Shown: one piece after another, positions 35,089-42,950 of the stretch
Layout: every line of letters begins with the position of its first letter
Numbering within the stretch: the stretch's first letter is position 1
Source of the DNA: Litchfieldia stipae
GTDB lineage: Bacteria > Bacillota > Bacilli > Bacillales > Bacillaceae_L
Assembly (NCBI RefSeq): GCF_014837155.1
Contig: NZ_JACYHA010000016.1
Coordinates: 24,444-88,443 of the forward strand
DNA: 64,000 bases
Reading direction: 5' to 3'
Notes under the pieces: model-generated
Seen by the model: the letters and a program-made list of their open reading frames with translations, nothing else
The model's database searches: none
What the model was told of the DNA's origin: nothing
Program-made: the position numbers and the translations under genes

Positions 35089-35694
35089 TTACATCACCAT
35101 CCCTTTCAAGTAGACGAATGTGAAGATGAAAATCCATACAACGTCTAAGAAATGCCAGTAAAGACTGAAAATAAATGTTTTACGAGCAGTTGTAGGTGTT
35201 AACCCTCTTTTTAGAAGTTGAAGAATAATTAAAATTCCCCAACCTATCCCTAGAGATACGTGAGCTCCGTGAGTTCCAAGAAGGGTAAATAAAGCTGATG
35301 TAAAGGCACTTGTGCCAATCGCAGCACCTTCATGAACGAATACATTAAACTCATAAATTTCGACTCCAAGGAAGCCAAGACCAAGAATTAAAGTGATCAC
35401 GAACCATATTAGAAGTCCTTTCAGGTTATGATTACGCATTTCACGAATCGCAAGGCCTGCTGTGAAACTACTTGTTAAAAGAAGAAATGTATTGATCATT
35501 AATTCTTTTACATGGAATAGATCTGCCCCAGATGGGCCACCAGCTGTTCGGTCTACTAAAATAAAGTAAGTAGCGAACAGGGTGGCAAATAGGACGATTT
35601 CAGCGCCAAGGAATACCCAGAAGCCTAGGATATTCATTTGGTCCTGCTGTTTTTGATATTCAAGTGGTAAAGACGTATCCACTTTTCCAGCCAT
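35089..35694 (-). CDS. qoxC: Cytochrome aa3 quinol oxidase subunit III
   Basis: 201 residues, five predicted helices, haem-copper subunit III family (GFWVFLGAEIVLFATLFATY, LLGTHGAHVSLGIGWG, YWHFLDVVWIFIFTFVY). Its start overlaps the qoxB stop by one base, typical of a coupled operon. Confidence 0.94.
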   Translation of the reverse strand: MAGKVDTSLPLEYQKQQDQMNILGFWVFLGAEIVLFATLFATYFILVDRTAGGPSGADLFHVKELMINTFLLLTSSFTAGLAIREMRNHNLKGLLIWFVITLILGLGFLGVEIYEFNVFVHEGAAIGTSAFTSALFTLLGTHGAHVSLGIGWGILIILQLLKRGLTPTTARKTFIFSLYWHFLDVVWIFIFTFVYLKGMVM

Positions 35695-37661
35695 TATAAA
35701 TCACCTCTCCATTTTTTCTCGGTTTTAGTGATTTCATCCACACTTACATAGAAGCCTTCATCATAGTCAAACGAGCGTGCAATTAGGCCAACAATAATAA
35801 GTACGGCTGCAATTGCTGCTGGAATAAACCATTCGAATACTAGGAAGAAGCCGACAATTCCAAAGGCAACACTTAACAGGAACGGAACTCCTGAGTTACT
35901 TGGTAAGTGAATCTTTTCGATTTCACTAGCCTTAAGTGTATGTTTGCCTTCTTGTTTCATATCCCAGAATGCTTCACTTGATGTAACTTCTGGAATTTTT
36001 GCAAAGTTATATGCTTGAACTGGTGATGCAGTTGCCCACTCAAGTGTACGAGCATCCCATGGATCATGGTCTACTCCACGTGGTGCGTAACGGAAGCTCC
36101 AGTAAATGTTGTATACTAACGCCGCGAAACCTGCTGCTAGGATCAGTGAACCAACAAATGAAAGCATTAATGGTCCGCCCCAACCTAAACCTTCAGAGTA
36201 TGTGTACATACGACGTGACATTCCGTCTAATCCAACAAAGAACATTGGCATGAATGTGATATTGAATCCAACAACGAATAACCAGAAATGCCATTTACCG
36301 ATTTTTTCATTAAGCTTGAATCCGAACATTTTTGGCCACCAGTAGTAAAGACCTGCAAATACCGCAAAGACTACCCCTGGAATTAACACGTAGTGGAAAT
36401 GCGCCACTAAGAACATTGTGTTGTGATACTGATAATCGGCTGCAGCCATTGCTAGCATAACCCCTGTTACCCCACCAATTGTGAAACATGGGATGAATGC
36501 TAATGCCCATAGCATCGATGTCGTAAATTTAATTCGACCTTTGCGCATCGTAAACAACCAGTTAAAGATTTTGACCCCGGTCGGTACGGCAATCAACATC
36601 GTTGTAATAGAGAAGAACGAGTTAACCGCTGGTCCTGAACCCATTGTATAGAAATGGTGAACCCATACAATCATAGATAGGAATGCGATTGTAACAATCG
36701 ACCAAACCATTGTTGAATATCCGTACAGATTTTTACGTGAGTATGTTGAGATAACCTCTGAGAACATACCAAACGCAGGTAAAATAACGATATATACTTC
36801 AGGATGTCCCCATAACCAGAAGAGGTTCAACCAAAGCATTGGCTCCCCACCAGCTGCAACGGTGAAGAAATGAGTACCAAACATACGATCCATTGTCATT
36901 AGTGCTAATGCAACAGTGAAGATTGGGAATGCTGCAACGATAATGACAGATGTAATGAATGATGTCCAAGCAAACATTGGCATTTTCATCAATGTCATGC
37001 CAGGTGCTCTCATTTTTAACACAGTGACGATGAAGTTAATCCCTGTCGCCAATGTACCGATACCGGCAATTTGAAGCGCAATTGCGTAATAGTTATTTCC
37101 GATACCTGGTGTGAACTCTTTCCCTGCGAGTGGGAAGTAGGATGTCCATCCAGCATCTGGAGATCCACCGATAACAAATGAGATGTTAAATAACATCGCA
37201 CCAACGAAGAATAACCAGAAGCTTAGTGCATTCAGCCATGGGAACGCAACGTCACGTGCGCCAAGCTGAAGCGGTAATACGACGTTCATAATACCGATTA
37301 ATAACGGCATTGCCGCGAATAAAATCATGATAACTCCGTGCGTCGTAAATACCTCATTGTAATGCTGTGAGCTTAAAAATTCCATTTCAGGCTTTGATGT
37401 TTGCAGTCTCATCATCAGACCGTCTACTCCACCACGGAAGAACATTAATACCCCTGAAAGGATATATAAAATACCAATTCGTTTATGATCAACAGTTGTT
37501 AGCCATTCAGTCCATAACCATTTCCACTTCTTAAAGAATGTTAATCCACCAATGATTCCAAGAATCGTTAGTCCGATTGCAATCTGAGAAGCTAGGATTA
37601 GTGGATCACCGGTTACAAAGAACTGGTGTGAACCTGTTGCGCCTGCTCCTAGTACTGTCAT
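35694..37661 (-). CDS. qoxB: Cytochrome aa3 quinol oxidase subunit I
   Basis: 655 residues with about 14 helices. Seen: WGHPEVYIVILP (Cu-B His and Tyr crosslink, near 282), VWVHHFYTMG (Cu-B histidines), HFHYVL (haem histidines), and FFRGGVDGLMMR with the Arg/Asp pair typical of quinol-binding oxidases. It reduces oxygen to water and pumps protons, taking electrons from menaquinol. Operon qoxABCD. Confidence 0.96.
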   Translation of the reverse strand: MTVLGAGATGSHQFFVTGDPLILASQIAIGLTILGIIGGLTFFKKWKWLWTEWLTTVDHKRIGILYILSGVLMFFRGGVDGLMMRLQTSKPEMEFLSSQHYNEVFTTHGVIMILFAAMPLLIGIMNVVLPLQLGARDVAFPWLNALSFWLFFVGAMLFNISFVIGGSPDAGWTSYFPLAGKEFTPGIGNNYYAIALQIAGIGTLATGINFIVTVLKMRAPGMTLMKMPMFAWTSFITSVIIVAAFPIFTVALALMTMDRMFGTHFFTVAAGGEPMLWLNLFWLWGHPEVYIVILPAFGMFSEVISTYSRKNLYGYSTMVWSIVTIAFLSMIVWVHHFYTMGSGPAVNSFFSITTMLIAVPTGVKIFNWLFTMRKGRIKFTTSMLWALAFIPCFTIGGVTGVMLAMAAADYQYHNTMFLVAHFHYVLIPGVVFAVFAGLYYWWPKMFGFKLNEKIGKWHFWLFVVGFNITFMPMFFVGLDGMSRRMYTYSEGLGWGGPLMLSFVGSLILAAGFAALVYNIYWSFRYAPRGVDHDPWDARTLEWATASPVQAYNFAKIPEVTSSEAFWDMKQEGKHTLKASEIEKIHLPSNSGVPFLLSVAFGIVGFFLVFEWFIPAAIAAVLIIVGLIARSFDYDEGFYVSVDEITKTEKKWRGDL

Positions 37662-37679
37662 ACTGTTTCCCCTCCTACC

Positions 37680-38591
37680 TTAATGTGAACCATGATCCTC
37701 ATGGTCTTCGTCATGATCCATCTCATGATCTTCGTGATCGTCACCACCATGATTGTGGTACTCTGATTTCGAATGATCAATCCAATCTAAATGTGTGCCA
37801 TTAAATGTCATACGACCAACAAGTCCTGGCTCAATAATCTTGTTATATTCCTCTTCAGTAAGGTCAGAAGCTGTTGCTCGCACTTCACTTACCCACTCAT
37901 CAAAATCTTCCTGAGTTTGTGCAAATACTTCAAATTCCATATGTGCATAACCTTCACCGTTAAAGCTTGTATTACGACCAAGATACGATCCTGGTTTGTC
38001 TGCTAAAAGAAATAATTCAGTTTCCATGTTCGCCATTGTGTACTTTTGTCCACCAAGCGCTGGTACCCAGAATGATTGCATTGTTCCTGTAGAAGTCATT
38101 TTAAATTGAACAGGTGTACCGGCAGGAATGTTAAAATAATTCACTGTTTCGATATTCTGTTCTGGATAACTAAAGATCCACTTCCAATCAGCTGATGTTA
38201 CGTGAATGGTGATTGGCTCAACATCCTTGTAGTCCTCAGGAATTTCCTCAAGCTTATATGTTGTAATAACCGTTGGAATCGTAAGAGCAACGACAATGAC
38301 GATTGGAATTCCAATCCAAAGCGCTTCTAAAAGCTTGCTTCCATGCTCATGTGGAGGCTCATAATCTTTGTTTTTATCAGTCGCACGATATTTCCAAATG
38401 ATATATCCGAATAAAACAAATACCACAAGCACAACAATTGCCATAAAGACAATCGAGAAGATAATCAGGTCAGCCTGACTCTTTGCCACCGGACCTTGTG
38501 GATCAAAAATAAGTAGCTTTTCACAACCAGAAAGCATAGTTGTAGTAAGTAATAAAAGAACAGAAAACATTATATAACGAAAAGATTTCAT
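37680..38591 (-). CDS. qoxA: Cytochrome aa3 quinol oxidase subunit II
   Basis: 303 residues: lipoprotein signal with lipobox LSGC, two helices and a cupredoxin domain. The Cu-A cysteines of cytochrome c oxidases are absent (GSYLGRNTSFNGEGYAHM), which identifies a quinol oxidase. The last 30 residues are dominated by His, Asp and Glu, a possible metal-binding tail. An ATG-like start 11 codons earlier exists, but GGGAGGAG precedes the ATG at 38591. The -10-like TAGAAT near 38675 on the minus strand may be its promoter. Confidence 0.94.
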   Translation of the reverse strand: MKSFRYIMFSVLLLLTTTMLSGCEKLLIFDPQGPVAKSQADLIIFSIVFMAIVVLVVFVLFGYIIWKYRATDKNKDYEPPHEHGSKLLEALWIGIPIVIVVALTIPTVITTYKLEEIPEDYKDVEPITIHVTSADWKWIFSYPEQNIETVNYFNIPAGTPVQFKMTSTGTMQSFWVPALGGQKYTMANMETELFLLADKPGSYLGRNTSFNGEGYAHMEFEVFAQTQEDFDEWVSEVRATASDLTEEEYNKIIEPGLVGRMTFNGTHLDWIDHSKSEYHNHGGDDHEDHEMDHDEDHEDHGSH

Positions 38592-39024
38592 GTAAATGTC
38601 GCTCCTCCCTGCAATTAAGATCAATTCTTTGTCTGTTCATAAAATAAATGATGGTAAATAACAAAATATACATTCTAGCATAATCATGACTTTGATTAAG
38701 TGATATATTTTACAGTTTAAACTCAAAATCTATATTACACTTAAAACAGCGATAATATATGACGGAAATGTGTAGATTTTTTGACAAAATAACGTCCCAT
38801 GTGAATTTATTGCGTTTTTATTCATGTTTTTGACAACATTTGGACGGTTAAATTTCGTGCTATGTTAATATTTCACTATATTTATAGAGAATACATTGTT
38901 AAATAGTTCACGTACTTATGAACAGTTTTTCACAAGAATTATTATTATCTTAGTATAATTAATTTCAAGGCAACTTAGGTATTATAGTATACTTGGGATA
39001 CACTTTTAAATGGTAAATAGTGAC
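38592..39024. other. Upstream region of qoxABCD
   Basis: AT-rich, no ORF. It should contain the operon promoter and redox control sites; I cannot identify a perfect ResD, Rex or Fnr site by eye. Confidence 0.4.
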
Positions 39025-39066
39025 GAAAAAAAAGTACCCTGACCGATTGTTGGTCAACGTACCTAT
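39025..39066 (-). terminator. Terminator upstream of qox, ending the 27-codon ORF transcript
   Basis: On the minus strand GTACGTTGACC and GGTCAGGGTAC pair across a 7-nt loop and are followed by eight T. Confidence 0.8.
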
Positions 39067-39103
39067 TAGCGAATTTTTATTTATCTCTGTTTATTAAATT
39101 TTA

Positions 39104-39222
39104 GCAGAGTGAATACACGGAGACTCCTGCGGGATGCGTGGCCAAAAGTGAGACCCCGCAGGAACGCAGTGACGAGGAGGCTCACCGGACACCCCGCCGG
39201 ACGCGGAGTGTATTCACTCTGC
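39104..39222. repeat. REP-A dispersed palindromic repeat, full-length copy
   Basis: 119 bp with exact inverted ends (GCAGAGTGAATACAC / GTGTATTCACTCTGC) and internal complementary blocks (GACTCCTGCGGGATG, GACCCCGCAGGAACG, GAGGAGGCTCACC, CCGCCGGACGCGG). It could fold into a cruciform or multi-stem RNA. The reference copy for the family in this window. Confidence 0.9.
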
Positions 39223-39245
39223 GAGTATATAAGCAAAAACTTGTA

Positions 39246-39329
39246 TTATTTATCTGCAAGAATAGTGATTAATAGCGCTAGAAAGTCATCAAGCTGATCT
39301 GGGAGAATTTCTGGTAATTCGACGTTCAT
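39246..39329 (-). CDS. Small acidic peptide (27 aa), unknown
   Basis: ATG with a good AAAGGAGAG site 7-8 nt ahead. The product starts MNVELPEILPDQLDDF and ends in a leucine/isoleucine-rich helix (LALLITILADK), amphipathic and acidic. A REP-A copy and a strong terminator follow on the same strand, consistent with an independent short transcript before qoxA. No homologue known to me. Confidence 0.5.
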   Translation of the reverse strand: MNVELPEILPDQLDDFLALLITILADK

Positions 39330-39428
39330 GGTCACTCTCTCCTTTTTGGTTAATTGTTTTAAACCTTCAACTTTATCGTTCTAGTAAGCTATTATGACCA
39401 ATCTATTCTCTTTTATACATGTAATCTA

Positions 39429-39884
39429 TTAATTTTTTAAATTTGGAACGGTTAAATAGAATTCGATTTTTTCTTCTTCAATTAATTCAGAAATTCCTTC
39501 ATCATTTAACACAGATACATCCGCTTCTGTGGTTGCAGATTTAATAATCCAGCCACCGTTATTCCCTTTAAAAAATGCCTTCATTTTGATCGTCATTTCC
39601 GATTGGCACTCGCATAAAGAGAATTCTAATTTACCTGAGATGAATGTAAGTCCTTCATTTTGAATGGCTTCAATGATCACTTGATCACTGATGACAGAAA
39701 AAGCATGTGCATATTGGTCAACAGTATACCCCACTGTTTCCTTATGCAGTGGTTTTTGCAAAAATGGAAATTCAGACTTTAATAAAGTGTTCACAAAACA
39801 ATTTGTTTCATTTTCTAGTTCATCAAACCCAGGCACCTTCCCAAAACCCTTGTGCATCAACTCTGAAATCATATCCTTATTCAA
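39429..39884 (-). CDS. Unknown protein under c-di-GMP riboswitch control
   Basis: 151 residues, soluble, no signal peptide. Seen: HKGFGKVPGFDELENETN near the N-terminus, a central CECQ with several beta-like strands (LTFISGKLEFSLCECQSEMTIKMKAFFKG), and an acidic C-terminus. I recognise no family. It lies 170 bp downstream of a c-di-GMP-I aptamer on the same strand, with GGTGGGG about 16 nt before the ATG, so its expression should follow the cellular c-di-GMP level. The HD-GYP and GGDEF proteins at 13.2-17.8 kb are candidate controllers (inference). Confidence 0.8.
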   Translation of the reverse strand: MNKDMISELMHKGFGKVPGFDELENETNCFVNTLLKSEFPFLQKPLHKETVGYTVDQYAHAFSVISDQVIIEAIQNEGLTFISGKLEFSLCECQSEMTIKMKAFFKGNNGGWIIKSATTEADVSVLNDEGISELIEEEKIEFYLTVPNLKN

Positions 39885-40007
39885 ACTACCCCACCTTTTC
39901 TCAAAAAAATCCCCTTTTTTAGCCGAAAAAAAAGGTCACCTATTTTCGTAGTCATCCAATCTTCAAACTGCTCTTAACTATCGTTAAATAAGCACCCTAA
40001 AGATTGC

Positions 40008-40045
40008 ATTACAAAAAAAGGTCACCCAAAAGTACACACTGCATA
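40008..40045 (-). terminator. Expression platform of the c-di-GMP riboswitch
   Basis: On the minus strand GGGTGACC is followed by seven T. GACCTT here can pair with AAGGTC inside the aptamer (near 40084), so termination and ligand-bound folding look mutually exclusive. Confidence 0.6.
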
Positions 40046-40049
40046 TAGT

Positions 40050-40135
40050 AGTATTCGGCAACCCAGCCATCATAGTCCAAAAGACCTTAGATCTGAAGCT
40101 TTGCGTCTCTATCTTTCAATAGATTTGCCTTTTCG
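40050..40135 (-). ncRNA. Cyclic di-GMP-I (GEMM) riboswitch
   Basis: On the minus strand: GGCAAA, a GAAA tetraloop stem, GACGCAAAGC, CTAAGG, then GGGTTGCC closing the P1/P2 region. These are the conserved blocks, in order, of the c-di-GMP-I aptamer. It precedes the unknown 151-residue gene. Confidence 0.9.
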
Positions 40136-40164
40136 TATGTAAGTTTATAGTAATACGTACTACT

Positions 40165-40192
40165 ATTTTACCAGAACAATAACAATTTTCAA
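40165..40192 (-). promoter_or_regulatory. Sigma-A-type promoter of the c-di-GMP riboswitch transcript
   Basis: On the minus strand TTGAAA, a 16-nt spacer and TAAAAT, 30 bp before the aptamer. Confidence 0.65.
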
Positions 40193-40238
40193 GATAATTA
40201 TGATTATTTTTACCCTTTTCCTCAAAAAAACATTGACA

Positions 40239-40266
40239 AAATTTAAACAAACGTTTGTTTAAATTT
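40239..40266. promoter_or_regulatory. Perfect 28-bp palindrome, TetR-operator-like
   Basis: Both 14-bp halves match exactly; the central 20 bp (TTAAACAAACGTTTGTTTAA) are identical to 7810-7829. It lies about 50 bp upstream of the riboswitch promoter and also directly behind a plus-strand TTGACA. Confidence 0.55.
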
Positions 40267-40267
40267 A

Positions 40268-40331
40268 GCCAGGGACAAATAATGTCCCACTACTGGTGCC
40301 AGGCACCGTTAGTGGGACGTTGTTTGTCCCG
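40268..40331. repeat. REP-B dispersed hairpin repeat
   Basis: Three hairpins in a row: GGGACAAATAATGTCCC, GGTGCCAGGCACC and GTGGGACGTTGTTTGTCCC. It covers the last codons and stop of the gene ending at 40309, giving that protein the tail GQTTSH. Confidence 0.8.
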
Positions 40332-40797
40332 AGGGTTGTTTTAATACTTTTGCGACTCCAAGGGCAAGGTGATGCCAGAGGATGTCTTCGATCATTTTTT
40401 CCTGGTTTCGATCACAATCAATGATTAATATGACTTCTGTTCCATTATTATTCCTTTTTTGCTTTGTTTTTTTGAGAACTTTTTTCATTAACAAATCAAT
40501 TAGAATCCCTAAGATAAAACCGGTAACGGCTCCAATTAGGCCCCAATATATCGGTCCCCACTTCAAGACAAAGCCTCGACTTGCTCCAATTACTGAAAAG
40601 GCAGTTGCAAAGCCAGTTCCTTTGTTAATAAACGAGACTCCATCCGCATAATGCATCGTATCAAAATATTTTTGCGCTTTGTGACGGCTTTCTAATGGGA
40701 CAGCAAAGATATTCTCCCTGCTAATACCTTTCTCCTCTAATGCTGTAATGGCCATTTCTAAATGGGTTGAATGTTCAAAGCTTGAAAAAAACTGCAT
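40309..40797 (-). CDS. Unknown membrane protein with a glycine-rich two-helix hairpin
   Basis: 162 residues. The N-terminal part (FSSFEHSTHLEMAITALEEKGI) resembles a small alpha/beta domain of the kind found in heat-induced stress protein YflT-like families; then two membrane helices (YWGLIGAVTGFILGILIDLLM), a basic loop and a second soluble part (VILIIDCDRNQEKMIEDIL). The first and last parts look like the two halves of one ACT-like fold. It starts 4 bp after its upstream neighbour and is surely co-transcribed. No function assigned. Confidence 0.7.
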   Translation of the reverse strand: MQFFSSFEHSTHLEMAITALEEKGISRENIFAVPLESRHKAQKYFDTMHYADGVSFINKGTGFATAFSVIGASRGFVLKWGPIYWGLIGAVTGFILGILIDLLMKKVLKKTKQKRNNNGTEVILIIDCDRNQEKMIEDILWHHLALGVAKVLKQPSGQTTSH

Positions 40798-40801
40798 GAA
40801 T

Positions 40802-41590
40802 CTACTGCACCACTTTCCCTTTAAATACTTTAAATGTAGGTGATTGGTAATTCTTCTTTAAGAAATTGGATTGTTCATGGTCAAATAATTTATTATTCTC
40901 GACCGCATTTTCATAAGACTGATAAATCACAAACCCATAAATCGAGAAAATAAATAAATACCACTGGATATCTAAAACTGCAGTTGCTCCATCAATATCA
41001 CCTAGAAATAACAGCTGAATCGCCTCTAACACATGCGAAGAATAGAGAAATACAACAGACCACACGAGCAAAAAGAAGCCAGTTACAATCCGGTGAAGAT
41101 ATAATTGTCCTAATCCTGGCAAAAAAACAGACCACATAAAAGCCATTAATGGGACCCTCTTTTCGAGGTAATTCAATTCCATAGAACCGATACTAAAGCT
41201 AGTAAAATCAGAATCCTCCCTTTTTGCCAATACAAAGGCTTTGTTTAAATCGACTGCAGATCGATAACTATCCCAAATGGCAAATAAGTATACAGGTATA
41301 TACATAAGCATCCATCTTGTATCTAGGCTCGCCTTGGCTAACTCAAACTCCCCACTAAATGTGTGAACCATGGCTAAATTAATTTTTGCATTGCAATTTA
41401 CAACCACTTCCCAGATAAATAATCCTAGTCCCCGTAAATGCTTTGACAGTAAAATATGGCCGAATCCTGGAAACGCTGCTGACCACCATGCAACAACGTA
41501 TGGATTCCTTAAGTGCAGGATTGTGGTACCGTAAAGACTTATGTATGCTCGATCACGTCTTGTTCGTTTTCTAAGCTGTTGTTTGTACAT
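40802..41590 (-). CDS. Unknown membrane protein with internal duplication
   Basis: 262 residues, about six helices in two similar halves. Each half has a PGFGH/PGLGQ turn followed by a leucine-rich helix and an aromatic helix (AAFPGFGHILLSKHLRGLGLFIWEV; VFLPGLGQLYLHRIVTGFFLLVWSV), then a D-x-R/QWYL helix and Y-x-SYxxAV(D/E)xNK. The half motif is that of TM2-like or DUF5683-like domains, but I cannot name the family with confidence. Paired with the 162-residue gene downstream. Confidence 0.7.
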   Translation of the reverse strand: MYKQQLRKRTRRDRAYISLYGTTILHLRNPYVVAWWSAAFPGFGHILLSKHLRGLGLFIWEVVVNCNAKINLAMVHTFSGEFELAKASLDTRWMLMYIPVYLFAIWDSYRSAVDLNKAFVLAKREDSDFTSFSIGSMELNYLEKRVPLMAFMWSVFLPGLGQLYLHRIVTGFFLLVWSVVFLYSSHVLEAIQLLFLGDIDGATAVLDIQWYLFIFSIYGFVIYQSYENAVENNKLFDHEQSNFLKKNYQSPTFKVFKGKVVQ

Positions 41591-41729
41591 AGATTGGACT
41601 CCTGATTTCTCCGGGTTATTTACAATTAAGGCTAATCACGCTTTAATGATATAACCCTTCATGATTTATAAAATTATCTTCCCCTTCCAATTAATTTCCA
41701 TTCTAGTAAAAGGAAATTAATTTCCAATA

Positions 41730-41767
41730 AAAAAGGTCTCTTACCAGAAAATGATAAGAGACCTTCA
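41730..41767 (-). terminator. Terminator of the monosaccharide ABC operon
   Basis: On the minus strand AAGGTCTCTTA and TAAGAGACCTT close an 11-nt region and are followed by a T run. Confidence 0.9.
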
Positions 41768-41780
41768 TATACAGCCTTTT

Positions 41781-42944
41781 TTAAGAAGCCTTATTTTTAT
41801 TATAAATATCAAAGGCAACTGCCACCAACAGAACTAACCCTTTAATGGCTTGCTGCCAATCAATCCCTAAACCAACTAATGACATTCCGTTGTTCATAAC
41901 CCCCATAACGAGACCACCAATAATCGCTCCTGGCACGGTACCAATTCCACCGTAGGCAGACGCTCCACCGATGAAGCTTGCTGCAATCGCATCGAGCTCA
42001 AACAAGTTCCCTGCTTTTGGTGTCGCTGCATTAAGACGGGCAGCAAAGACGAGACCAGATAATGCTGATAACACGCCCATGTTAACAAACACAAGGAATG
42101 TCACTTTCTTTGTTTTTACCCCTGATAGCTGGGCAGCTTTTTCATTCCCACCAATCGCGTAAATATGTCGACCAATAATCGTTTTTCTCATGATAAACGT
42201 ATAGAGGACAATCAACACGGCTAAGATCACGAGGATATTGGGAATCCCTTCGTATTGCGCAAGCACAAAGCCAAATGCATTAATTACAATGGCCATCACC
42301 GCTAATTTGATGATAAATATTCCCATTGGTGCTGTATCAAATTGATATTGGATTTGTGCTTTGCGATTTCTCCATTCCATCAGAACATATACCGCTGAAA
42401 TAGCAAGAGACACGACAATGGTTAAAATATGAAAGGTACTTCCACCAAACAAATCAGGGACAAAGCCTGAACTAATTTTCTGAAAGGATGTTGGGTATGG
42501 GGCAATGGATTTCCCCTCTAACACAACAAGAGTTAACCCTCTAAACAGTAGCATCCCAGCTAAGGTAACAATAAAAGCTGGTATTTTGATATAAGCAACC
42601 CAAAATCCTTGCCATGCACCGATTAACCCACCGATAATTAAGCAGATAATCACAGCAAGCAGCATTGGTACCTGATATTGAACCATTAAAATCCCAGAAA
42701 TCGCTCCTACAAAGGCTGCAATCGAACCCACCGAGAGGTCAATATGTCCCGTAATAATGACAAGAACCATCCCAATTGCTAAAATTAAGATATAACTATT
42801 TTGCAAGATTAGATTTGTAATATTTAATGGTTTTAATAGAATTCCTTCCGTTAAAATTTGGAACAGTAACATAATAAATACTAAAGCAATAATCATACTT
42901 GATTGTCTCATATTGCTTTTTGCCATGTCCTTTAATGTTTGCAT
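41781..42944 (-). CDS. gguB: Monosaccharide ABC transporter permease (GguB/XylH type)
   Basis: 387 residues with about ten helices of the BPD_transp_2 family (LVIITGHIDLSVGSIAAFVGA, PAFIVTLAGMLLFRGLTLV, IYAIGGNEKAAQLSGV, ASFIGGASAYGGIGTVPGAIIGG). It forms the channel for aldose import. Six bp behind the ATPase gene. The substrate is not certain; relatives carry arabinose, galactose or xylose. Confidence 0.9.
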   Translation of the reverse strand: MQTLKDMAKSNMRQSSMIIALVFIMLLFQILTEGILLKPLNITNLILQNSYILILAIGMVLVIITGHIDLSVGSIAAFVGAISGILMVQYQVPMLLAVIICLIIGGLIGAWQGFWVAYIKIPAFIVTLAGMLLFRGLTLVVLEGKSIAPYPTSFQKISSGFVPDLFGGSTFHILTIVVSLAISAVYVLMEWRNRKAQIQYQFDTAPMGIFIIKLAVMAIVINAFGFVLAQYEGIPNILVILAVLIVLYTFIMRKTIIGRHIYAIGGNEKAAQLSGVKTKKVTFLVFVNMGVLSALSGLVFAARLNAATPKAGNLFELDAIAASFIGGASAYGGIGTVPGAIIGGLVMGVMNNGMSLVGLGIDWQQAIKGLVLLVAVAFDIYNKNKAS

Positions 42945-42950
42945 CTTCGT

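Noticed and set aside
34785..38591. Cytochrome c oxidase (ctaCDEF)
   Set aside because: Subunit II lacks the Cu-A cysteines and subunit I has the quinol-type Arg/Asp pair, so the quinol oxidase assignment is preferred.
39885..39960. Second c-di-GMP aptamer in tandem
   Set aside because: GGTGACCTTTTTTT recurs at about 39930 on the minus strand, but no aptamer core (GCAAA, GACGCAAAGC) accompanies it.
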